Virus record (IMG/VR): IMGVR_UViG_3300037882_000814
Location: 1 to 36,111 of that record
Reading direction: 5' to 3' (one strand)
Source of the DNA: a virus
Length of the DNA: 36,111 nucleotides
Shown here: positions 31,300 through 36,111 of the stretch, in pieces
Numbering within the stretch: position 1 is the first letter of the stretch
Layout of the letters: every line of letters begins with the position of its first letter
Program-made: the position numbers and the translations under genes
The notes under the pieces: model-generated
Told to the model about the DNA's origin: nothing
The model's database searches: none
Seen by the model: the letters and a program-made list of their open reading frames with translations, nothing else

Positions 31300-31502
31300 T
31301 CAGTATCTTTGACATAGTCAACTATTGGCAATTCAACGCACGGCGCTATTGTCAATCCCGCTTTCTTTGCGATGATTGCGGGCAATGCAGCAATCGGCTT
31401 TTGCACCGGGCGCAAATTTCGGAATTTCATGTCAAGTATACGTCTAGCGGCGATCATATCAGCTGCGCTTGTGTATTGTTTTACTGCTACAATATGGTTC
31501 AT
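31233..31502 (-). CDS. N-terminal part of the split DnaA-like protein
   Basis: An 89-residue frame with an ATGA overlap to the upstream gene. It has a helical start ([20 protein letters not shown]) and a middle, [18 protein letters not shown], that would suit the helix before domain IV. The last residues [12 protein letters not shown] stop at TAG 31233-31235, precisely where the DnaA frame reads [11 protein letters not shown]. No canonical slippery heptamer lies in the overlap. It may be real as a short protein, or more likely is the front half of the gene described at 31036-31299. Confidence 0.65.
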   Translation of the reverse strand: MNHIVAVKQYTSAADMIAARRILDMKFRNLRPVQKPIAALPAIIAKKAGLTIAPCVELPIVDYVKDTDDITQIGYVGDRTPVSHVARGA

Positions 31503-31906
31503 TGCAGTGCATCCCCTTCTTCACGCTTTTGGGCGTTCCACTTTCGTAGGAATGATGTTTGGCCTGCGGAACGATGCTCAACGGGCGTTTGCATAGCCAA
31601 TTCAATTGCTTTTGTTTTCCGTTCATCTGCATCGCGCTTATCGTCCAGCGCATCGCGCCATGCACCTTTACTGAGCCATGAAGCTGCCAATGGGTTAAAC
31701 CTGCGCTTTTCAGGGTCGTCTTTTATGCCATCTATATAAAACCGAGCGCCCTCAATAATTTCTTGCGGGTCAGCGCCTTCCAAAACACATAGTCCAAAGC
31801 GACGGGCGGCGTCTTGCCTGCCATCGGTTTGGCGGCGATATGGACGCCATATATCCCAAAATTCAGCAAACCCTTCCGGCTCTACCCTGTTAACGGCTTT
31901 GACCAT
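31499..31906 (-). CDS. Phage replication protein-like C-terminal domain
   Basis: A 135-residue protein with AGGT five bases before ATG. The pattern FAEFWDIWRPYRRQTDGRQD, then DPQEIIEGARFYIDGIKDDP and NPLAASWLSKGAWRDALDD is that of a domain found at the C-terminus of many phage replisome organiser or helicase-loader proteins (FwdxWP...WL...W.D). Here it stands alone without the N-terminal winged helix. It lies directly upstream of the DnaA-like gene, so both likely serve replication. Confidence 0.7.
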   Translation of the reverse strand: MVKAVNRVEPEGFAEFWDIWRPYRRQTDGRQDAARRFGLCVLEGADPQEIIEGARFYIDGIKDDPEKRRFNPLAASWLSKGAWRDALDDKRDADERKTKAIELAMQTPVEHRSAGQTSFLRKWNAQKREEGDALQ

Positions 31907-32090
31907 TTACCTGCCCCAATGCTAACGGTTCAATTATGTTCAGCGCGCTTTCCAGCACTTCCAGCGCGTTTTCCTGTGTTGAAATTTCATGTTCAGGCCT
32001 TTTCTTTTCGCGCTTAGTGGCAATGAATTTGCGCTTCATAGAAATAAGCGATTTGAGGCCAATGGCTGTTTGTGCCGCTCCAAGTGTCAT
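31890..32090 (-). CDS. Small basic protein of unknown function
   Basis: A 66-residue protein. ATG 32090 overlaps the upstream TGA (ATGA) and is preferred over a start six codons earlier. It has a Lys/Arg-rich centre (SLISMKRKFIATKREKKRPE) and an acidic helical end (ENALEVLESALNIIEPLALG). A 17-base overlap joins it to the replication-like gene. No family is known to me. Confidence 0.55.
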   Translation of the reverse strand: MTLGAAQTAIGLKSLISMKRKFIATKREKKRPEHEISTQENALEVLESALNIIEPLALGQVNGQSR

Positions 32091-32470
32091 ATCAGCGACC
32101 CCATCCATTTAATCGCGGCGCGAGCCATTGCGCTTGTGTCTGCTTTTCGTGAAAGCCGTTCAGTTAATTCAACGGTTGCCAATGCCAAAGCATCTTCCCG
32201 CGATGCCGCTATCCGGCCAAAATCCACCGGCCCGCCTTGGCCTTCGTGTTCAAGGTTATAACCCGTTGACCAATGCCAGCCATTTTGGCTTTGAACCAGC
32301 CTTATCTCTGCGATAGGGCTGCCGTGCCAGTTCTTATCTGGCCTTTGAAATTCAAGGCGTTCAACTGGCAGTGAGCGCAAGGCCAGCATTTCAGGCGATC
32401 CCCATGCGGGGTATGGCGCGAATTGAGGAGCAACGGGCGCGACTGGCGCAAATTGTGAAAGTTGCGTCAT
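32087..32470 (-). CDS. Phage protein of unknown function
   Basis: A 127-residue protein, ATGA-coupled at both ends. The N-terminus is a flexible Ala/Pro/Phe-rich repeat (FAPVAPVAPQFAPYPAWGSP). A compact beta-rich part follows (RLEFQRPDKNWHGSPIAEIR, LVQSQNGWHWSTGYNLEHEG), then a helix (SREDALALATVELTERLSRK). The middle resembles small phage proteins that sit next to RusA genes. The function is unknown. Confidence 0.58.
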   Translation of the reverse strand: MTQLSQFAPVAPVAPQFAPYPAWGSPEMLALRSLPVERLEFQRPDKNWHGSPIAEIRLVQSQNGWHWSTGYNLEHEGQGGPVDFGRIAASREDALALATVELTERLSRKADTSAMARAAIKWMGSLI

Positions 32471-32847
32471 GCTGCTACCGCCTCATATACCGGCGACACG
32501 CGAACCAAAACGTGACCGATTTCTGATTTAGGCCCAAACGTGTCAGGCCATTTGGGTTGATTAAACACCTTGTCATCAACCCCCATTGCATCGGCAATGC
32601 CGTCGATTGCCGCCTTCATCGTGGCTGGCATATTTTGAATGTCTGTGGCGCGTGACCGATTTGGCGGGTGAAACTCAAATTCAAGATTGGCACTGATTGC
32701 GCCCAACCTGTGAAGCGCGGCCTGTTGGGCCAATACGCAAGCCTCACGACGGGCGGCTTTGGTTGCCTTAGCCTTGGCCGCCCAATGTGCGTGGCTGTTC
32801 TGCCATAGTGGACGTGCTGGCCATGAAAGTATGAGAACAACAGTCAT
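32467..32847 (-). CDS. RusA-like Holliday junction resolvase
   Basis: A 126-residue protein, ATGA-coupled to the neighbouring gene. The RusA pattern is visible: an N-terminal strand, LWQNSHAHWAAKAKATKAAR, then EFEFHPPNRSRATDIQNMPA with an acidic residue, and MKAAIDGIADAMGVDDKVFN carrying the remaining catalytic Asp residues. RusA enzymes cut four-way DNA junctions made during recombination and replication. The length fits the family (about 120). It would resolve branched DNA made by the Rad52-type system before packaging. Confidence 0.82.
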   Translation of the reverse strand: MTVVLILSWPARPLWQNSHAHWAAKAKATKAARREACVLAQQAALHRLGAISANLEFEFHPPNRSRATDIQNMPATMKAAIDGIADAMGVDDKVFNQPKWPDTFGPKSEIGHVLVRVSPVYEAVAA

Positions 32848-33719
32848 GCTGCCACCTCATGCCTTGCGTTTTGAGGATTATCACCTTGTGCTTCCAATAT
32901 CGCGACGCGGCATTGATCTACTGATTTTTGTATATTTTCGATTGCGGACATCATCCCATAATGCGGGGAATCAAAACCAGCCGCTCGTAACTTTTTGACT
33001 GTTGCAACCGCATCAAAGAATTTAAGCAATTCCCAATTATCAGCATTGTGCCGCAAGTCCACGCCAGACAAATCTTTGACACGCTGAAAGTTGTTTTCTA
33101 AATTTGTCGCTGATTTAGTGCGACGCTCAACCTCCGCATTGACGCGGGCGTCAATGGCATCACGTGCATCCTTGACGGCCAAATCAGCGGCATCGCGGGC
33201 ATTGCGTTCAATTTCAGCAATCATCTTATGTGCTGTGTTATCAGAGCCGCGCAACATGCTGGCAACAAAACCGCGAGTCATTGGCAAAGATTCGGTTATT
33301 TTTGACTTTTTAAGAGTGCGAAATGCCTTGCCGTCGAACTCCTCGACACCCCAAGCGGGTGGCACGGCACCCAAATCCTTGACTACATTAGGGGCAACAT
33401 AAAGCACCCAACGGTCACAGAATTTCGCAATCTCTTCGGCTTTAGACGGGTCTTTAGACTCCCTCAAATAATCGGAATGCGAAACTTTTATTTCAATGCC
33501 GGTCAACTCTAACCCGCGTGACGGCCACAATGACATTACTACGGCGTCAGCATACCGGGATATGTTTGATCCTGTAGAATTTGCTACCTCAAACATAACA
33601 GCATATTCTTTTTGGGGAAAGCGGGCCGTAATAGCGCGTCTAATATCTGTTGCAGTAACCCGCTTTTCAGGCACTAACGGCTGAAATAGGGGCTGTGGAG
33701 GCGTTGCTGTAAGTTTCAT
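32844..33719 (-). CDS. MmcB-like PD-(D/E)XK nuclease domain protein with helical tail
   Basis: A 291-residue protein with GAAGGA six bases before ATG. Residues about 22-130 look like a PD-(D/E)XK fold of the MmcB type: FEVANSTGSNISRYADAVVM, then LTGIEIKVSHSDYLRESKDP, with Asp in YADAVV and the E-x-K of IEIKVS as metal site, and KFCDRWVLYVAP after it. The C-terminal half is a charged coiled coil (ARDAADLAVKDARDAIDARV), not part of MmcB itself. MmcB is a damage-response protein of Alphaproteobacteria. The phage form may process DNA ends or recombination intermediates. Confidence 0.72.
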   Translation of the reverse strand: MKLTATPPQPLFQPLVPEKRVTATDIRRAITARFPQKEYAVMFEVANSTGSNISRYADAVVMSLWPSRGLELTGIEIKVSHSDYLRESKDPSKAEEIAKFCDRWVLYVAPNVVKDLGAVPPAWGVEEFDGKAFRTLKKSKITESLPMTRGFVASMLRGSDNTAHKMIAEIERNARDAADLAVKDARDAIDARVNAEVERRTKSATNLENNFQRVKDLSGVDLRHNADNWELLKFFDAVATVKKLRAAGFDSPHYGMMSAIENIQKSVDQCRVAILEAQGDNPQNARHEVAA

Positions 33720-33824
33720 GGTTTATCCTTCAAATGTGTGCCGAGCTTATCAGCCCCCCCCCGGCTGGCGTCATGCGGTGCTGGGAAGCGGCCCGCTCTG
33801 ATTTCAGTCGTTCAATTCAGCTAA

Positions 33825-34103
33825 CTAAACACGGATTTGAATTGCATTGACCTGTCTTGAAATACTGTCAGCGAAACGATGAACATGCATCGCCATTGTT
33901 TCCACTTGGTCTAAAGCTGACTGCGAGGAGCATGGCGTTTTGTCGGACTCTGACAAAGCTTCAGGAAGGCTGCCTATCAATATATTGCTCAATTCATCGA
34001 CCGCGTGGGACGCTTTTTCTAAGACGGCCATTGCATTCCCAAGCCTTTCGATCGCGCCCATATTCTGTGGTGGCAAGACATTATTTGATCCACTAATATT
34101 CAT
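33825..34103 (-). CDS. Small helical protein of unknown function
   Basis: A 92-residue protein with AGGAAC about eight bases before ATG. It is polar at the start (MNISGSNNVLPPQNMG), then helical (AIERLGNAMAVLEKASHAVD, ELSNILIGSLPEALSESDK), with a second helical part (DQVETMAMHVHRFADSISRQ). It resembles a helical bundle without catalytic features. The 105 bases behind it contain a run of nine C (33754-33762) inside a CAGCC/GGCTG hairpin and no gene. Confidence 0.58.
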   Translation of the reverse strand: MNISGSNNVLPPQNMGAIERLGNAMAVLEKASHAVDELSNILIGSLPEALSESDKTPCSSQSALDQVETMAMHVHRFADSISRQVNAIQIRV

Positions 34104-34106
34104 TTT

Positions 34107-34250
34107 TCAGTTCCTTTTTCGCTTGAAGCCGCGTGTCAGTTGCTGAAACAACTGGACGCTAAAGAAGGTGGCCGGAACGCCAATGGGAGTGAACACGTTC
34201 CGGCCATTGCGCGTGGAGTGCCGCGCAATTTGATTTGTTTGACCGCTCAA
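34107..34250 (-). CDS. Possible 47-residue gene with TTG start
   Basis: TTG 34250 overlaps the upstream stop (TTGA) and the frame is open to TGA 34107. It encodes a basic peptide (SGQTNQIARHSTRNGRNVFT and LTRGFKRKRN at the end). There is no other sign of coding, and TTG starts are rare in this genome. It is listed because the gap is otherwise empty and the coupling pattern matches neighbours. Confidence 0.3.
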   Translation of the reverse strand: MSGQTNQIARHSTRNGRNVFTPIGVPATFFSVQLFQQLTRGFKRKRN

Positions 34251-34528
34251 AATGACAACTCCCTAAAGTCGTCAAATGAACCGGCTGATTTAATTGAACG
34301 CCTTGAGCGGGCTTTTTCTGATAAGCGCTCGTAAGCGATTGTTTTGTCACTTCCAGCAAAGGAAAGGCCTGCCGTTGATGCAAAAGATCGAATATTTTCC
34401 GGCTTTGTGCCAAGCAAGAGCGCCGTTTCGCGGGCAGTTAACCGCGCTTCAATCGCGCCGGAAAGCTGTTCCATTTTGGCTTGCCGTGAAGCGTTACGCC
34501 ACCAGCCGGTTATCACGCGGGCAGTCAT
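34247..34528 (-). CDS. Small helix-turn-helix protein, GcrA-like
   Basis: A 93-residue protein whose ATG overlaps the TGA of the preceding small frame. The segment LSGAIEARLTARETALLLGT and KPENIRSFASTAGLSFAG reads as a helix-turn-helix similar to the N-terminal domain of GcrA, the alphaproteobacterial cell-cycle regulator. The rest is basic. It sits early in the PR-like operon, the place of lambda cII and other regulators, so control of phage or host transcription is likely. The family call is moderate. Confidence 0.6.
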   Translation of the reverse strand: MTARVITGWWRNASRQAKMEQLSGAIEARLTARETALLLGTKPENIRSFASTAGLSFAGSDKTIAYERLSEKARSRRSIKSAGSFDDFRELSF

Positions 34529-34662
34529 TTGCTCAATTCCTCATGCCTTGCCGACACCATGGCCGCGCTGTTCACACTCATGCCGGAAGGATGTTTAACA
34601 TCGCCAACAATGCGCGGTGCTATCTGCACGCGGCCTGTCGGCGGGCTCACTGGAAAGGCCAT
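34525..34662 (-). CDS. 45-residue frame overlapping the preceding gene
   Basis: ATG 34662 lies inside the 34595-34744 gene in another frame, with GGAAGG three bases before it. The frame encodes MAFPVSPPTGRVQIAPRIVG and ends ARHEELSK with a TGA that overlaps the next ATG (ATGA). Ribosome site and coupling support translation. The overlap of 68 bases is larger than others in this operon. It could instead be the shifted 3' half of the upstream gene. Confidence 0.5.
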   Translation of the reverse strand: MAFPVSPPTGRVQIAPRIVGDVKHPSGMSVNSAAMVSARHEELSK

Positions 34663-34744
34663 ATCCCTTCCATTCCTTTACGTAGGAGGGAAACTTGGCA
34701 ATTTGCTCTGGAGTGAGACTTTCGATTTTGCCTTGAGTGTTCAT
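34595..34744 (-). CDS. 49-residue protein with a conserved EPADRP motif
   Basis: ATG 34744 follows the stop of the Cro-like gene by two bases and has GAGG seven bases upstream. The protein MNTQGKIESLTPEQIAKFPS, with VKEWKGYGLSSEPADRPRAD behind it, matches a short motif (LTPEQ...W...GLSTEPADRP) seen at the start of longer bacterial and phage proteins. Here it ends soon after, at TAHCWRC. It may be a naturally short version or a truncated gene. No function is known. Confidence 0.55.
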   Translation of the reverse strand: MNTQGKIESLTPEQIAKFPSYVKEWKGYGLSSEPADRPRADSTAHCWRC

Positions 34745-34746
34745 TG

Positions 34747-34962
34747 TCAGGCCTCATGTGGACGGGGTGTGGGGAGAAGCGCCTCAACGGGAACGTTAAG
34801 TTTGTTTGCAACGTCAACAAGCAAATCGTGCGGAATGGGCGTCACGCCGTTTTCCCAACGCGAAACCATGAACTTGCTAACGGGCGTTGAAAACATGGCT
34901 GCAAACTCATCAAGAGTAAGCCCGTTATCCTGCCGATACTGTTTTACTGGGTGCTTTTCCAT
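34747..34962 (-). CDS. Cro-like helix-turn-helix repressor
   Basis: A 71-residue protein from ATG 34962; an in-frame ATG at 35001 exists but would place the operator inside the gene. A helix-turn-helix is clear: YRQDNGLTLDEFAAMFSTPV, then SKFMVSRWENGVTPIPHDLL, with VSRWENG as recognition helix. It is followed by a short dimer region (VDVANKLNVPVEALLP). It is divergent to the CI-like gene, and the operators lie between them, so it is the likely first gene of the lytic PR operon. Confidence 0.82.
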   Translation of the reverse strand: MEKHPVKQYRQDNGLTLDEFAAMFSTPVSKFMVSRWENGVTPIPHDLLVDVANKLNVPVEALLPTPRPHEA

Positions 34963-35057
34963 AACCAATGAAATTGCATATTGTGCAACTTGTGTCAACA
35001 TGAAAATTGCAGATTGTGCTAAAGACTTTGAAAAAGGTAAGATTGTATAGAAACGCC
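34963..35057. promoter_or_regulatory. OR-like operator/promoter region between Cro-like and CI-like genes
   Basis: It holds TTGCATATTGTGCAA at 34974-34988 (the TTGCACAATATGCAA palindrome in reverse) and a weaker copy, TTGCAGATTGTGCTA, at 35007-35021, with centres 33 bases apart. On the minus strand TTGACA (34998-34993) stands just before the perfect operator, as a -35 element of PR would. On the plus strand TATAGA at 35046-35051 ends seven bases before the CI ATG, so the repressor mRNA may be leaderless. Confidence 0.72.
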
Positions 35058-35390
35058 ATGGATGACGTATTGAGAATACACCACGGCAAAACGCCCGTCC
35101 GCATCCACTTCATTGCGGAATGGGCAGCTTTGCGCGGGCTAAAGGCGGTCGATATTGTAAACGATTTGGGTGCCGACCCGGCGACTGTTTCGCGCTGGTT
35201 TAATGAGGGGAACGTGCCGTCCGCAAAATACCTGGAGCCGCTTGCGGAATATCTAGGTGCACCGGATGCAAACGCGCTTTTCCACGACCCGCAAGATGAC
35301 TGGATAGCTAGGCTTTTCCAAAATGTGTCCGAAAATCAAAAACAAAAGGCCATTGATGTCTTAACCATATTGTTCTCAGCTTCATCTTAA
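35058..35390 (+). CDS. CI-like repressor (helix-turn-helix, no peptidase domain)
   Basis: A 110-residue protein from ATG 35058. A long frame to 35007 would include an operator and starts at TTG. The helix-turn-helix is LRGLKAVDIVNDLGADPATV, with SRWFNEGNVPSAKYLEPLAE behind it, like many small phage repressors. The C-terminal part (DDWIARLFQNVSENQKQKAI, DVLTILFSASS) forms a helical dimerisation region. There is no LexA-like Ser/Lys peptidase domain, so induction would not go by RecA-stimulated self-cleavage. It is divergent to the Cro-like gene and flanked by operators on both sides. Confidence 0.8.
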   Translation: MDDVLRIHHGKTPVRIHFIAEWAALRGLKAVDIVNDLGADPATVSRWFNEGNVPSAKYLEPLAEYLGAPDANALFHDPQDDWIARLFQNVSENQKQKAIDVLTILFSASS

Positions 35391-35785
35391 ACTCTAAACC
35401 TTAGTATGCTTTTTTGAGAGTGTTGTTGTTTTAAGACAAAGAACGACTAAGCCCCCTGCTTTTCAGCATCAAGGGCCGTCTCTTTGCCTTAATACGATCT
35501 TGCATGCTTTTCCGAGCCGTGCCGCCGTATAAGACCCAATGGACGTTTTTGCGCCATTGATTGCCACTGCTTTATAGCACCCCAAAAAAAGCGCTGGCGA
35601 ACCCCCTTGGCATAGAACTGGGGCTTTCTTTTATCGCCGCCCAATGGTAAGAATATACCACATCCCCTGTGGCTGCGCCGCCATCGTCTTCAACCATCCA
35701 GCGCATTTTTTATTTAGAACGGCTCGCTTCACACGCGGGCCGTTTTGCTTATGCGCACCAATCTTAAAACACGTCAATAAAATAA
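35391..35785 (+). other. Gene-free immunity segment with hairpins, possible regulatory RNA
   Basis: No convincing gene is seen. The plus strand has a hairpin TGCTTTTCAGCA (inside AAGCCCCC...AAGGGCC, about 35447-35475) and further GC-rich inverted segments (ACCCCC near 35604 with TGGGGC near 35621). On the minus strand a frame without a start codon reads AINGAKTSIGSYTAARLGKA, a phrase I recall from frames predicted over phage immunity loci of the C4/ash type. A structured antisense-type RNA transcribed downstream of the repressor is therefore possible. The segment ends with the terminator at 35718-35750. Confidence 0.35.
35718..35750 (+). terminator. Intrinsic terminator behind the repressor transcript
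   Basis: AACGGCTCGC (35718-35727) pairs with GCGGGCCGTT (35735-35744) over ten pairs with one G-U, loop TTCACAC, followed by TTGCTT after the closing TT. It would end transcription from the CI-like gene and the segment behind it, just before the OL-like operators. Confidence 0.72.
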
Positions 35786-35834
35786 TTGCACAATATGCAA
35801 TCTTTTCTCTTGCTTGCAGTTGCACAATATGCAA
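35786..35834 (+). promoter_or_regulatory. OL-like region with two perfect operator palindromes
   Basis: TTGCACAATATGCAA occurs at 35786-35800 and 35820-35834, with centres 34 bases apart. The second copy shares 19 bases (35818-35836, AGTTGCACAATATGCAATT) with the operator next to the Cro-like gene. A TTGCTT (35810-35815) precedes it as a TTGACA does there. Both promoters thus seem to carry the operator in the spacer between -35 and -10. It would control the plus-strand operon starting at 35885. Confidence 0.75.
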
Positions 35835-35884
35835 TTGTCACCCCATACCGCAACGCCAACGGGCAGCGGAATGGAGCAGGCAAA

Positions 35885-36111
35885 ATGCAAACCAAGTCAA
35901 AGTTCCAGCGCCGGTTAGAGCGCATGTATGGCGAAAGGCTTGATGCGGTTGCCTATGCCTTGGCGGGCCGGAATGACGCGCAATCCAACGCCATGCGCAT
36001 TGCCGTAAACATTGAACGCGGCACACATTACGCGCCATTTCAATCGGGCCGAACCTTGCGTGACGCTAACCGCGACCGCCGTTCAATGACGCTGGCAGAC
36101 AACGTTCGCCA
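35885..36111 (+). CDS. First gene of the PL-like operon, N-terminal part (continues at 1-97)
   Basis: ATG 35885 has GGAG and AGG shortly upstream. The visible 75 residues are basic and helical (MQTKSKFQRRLERMYGERLD, NAMRIAVNIERGTHYAPFQS, DANRDRRSMTLADNVR). The frame stays open to the last base and continues without a break at base 1 into one membrane helix, stopping at 97. It is the first gene behind the OL-like operators, the place of N in lambda, but has no likeness to N. The function is unknown. Confidence 0.68.
   Translation, partial: MQTKSKFQRRLERMYGERLDAVAYALAGRNDAQSNAMRIAVNIERGTHYAPFQSGRTLRDANRDRRSMTLADNVR

Noticed and set aside
31212-31300. Programmed -1 frameshifting as the explanation for the split DnaA-like gene
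   Set aside because: No canonical X-XXY-YYZ slippery heptamer lies in the 31235-31299 overlap, so a sequencing error or mutation is at least as likely. Kept open only as a possibility in the finding.
33754-33762. Run of nine C within a CAGCC/GGCTG hairpin
   Set aside because: It lies in a short non-coding gap, lacks a T run and may simply be a homopolymer; no function can be supported.
34294-34716. A 140-codon plus-strand frame across the small genes after the Cro-like gene
   Set aside because: It runs against a chain of coupled minus-strand genes and reads Arg/Cys/Pro-rich without any domain, typical of an antisense shadow.
1-36111. CRISPR array, tRNA or attachment-site remnant
   Set aside because: Reading through the gene gaps showed no regularly spaced direct repeats, no tRNA-like cloverleaf and no recognisable tRNA 3' end.

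Overview
The window reads as the complete genome of a temperate, short-tailed (P22/podovirus-like) phage of an alphaproteobacterium. It carries small and large terminase subunits, a P22-like portal, scaffold and coat protein, head-to-tail adaptors, ejection-type proteins, a tail fibre and a full lysis cassette. The host is inferred from a GapR/DUF2312 protein, a DUF6471 protein, an MmcB-like nuclease and a GcrA-like helix-turn-helix protein, all typical of Alphaproteobacteria. The last base joins the first base in frame: a gene that starts at 35885 continues over the ends to a stop at 97, and that stop overlaps the GTG of the next gene. The sequence is therefore probably a circular, or circularly permuted, genome cut at an arbitrary point.

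The layout resembles lambda. The immunity region is at 34747-35885, with a Cro-like gene on the minus strand, a CI-like repressor on the plus strand, and copies of the operator palindrome TTGCACAATATGCAA on both sides (34974-35021 and 35786-35834). The plus-strand arm (35885 to 36111, then 1 to 5018) is a tightly coupled operon with small membrane proteins, an HNH-AP2 homing endonuclease, a Rad52-family annealing protein, SSB, GapR and an HNH nuclease. The minus-strand arm runs from the Cro-like gene (34962) down to 8341. Small early genes come first, then a PD-(D/E)XK-like protein, a RusA-like resolvase, a replication-type protein and a DnaA domain IV protein. Terminase, portal, scaffold, coat, adaptors, ejection proteins, virion lysin and tail fibre follow. 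Endolysin, membrane proteins, spanins and a secreted nuclease come last.

Where the two arms converge (4967-8888) lies an accessory cassette bounded by a 35-bp inverted repeat (33 of 35 positions identical). It holds a signal-peptide membrane protein, a DUF6471 protein, a divergent promoter with four CGTTAC-type sites, an IS1595/ISXO2-like transposase and a DUF3800 protein ending in a strong terminator. I see no tyrosine or serine integrase anywhere, which is odd for a phage with a CI/Cro switch and makes this cassette more interesting.

Two genes are split by apparent frameshifts: a DnaA domain IV protein (31036-31502) and a small cysteine-rich protein (30312-30540, at a run of six G). Several genes shorter than 60 codons are supported by stop/start overlaps. 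No tRNA, rRNA or CRISPR array was recognised by eye. Function calls rest on reading motifs; no database search was possible.
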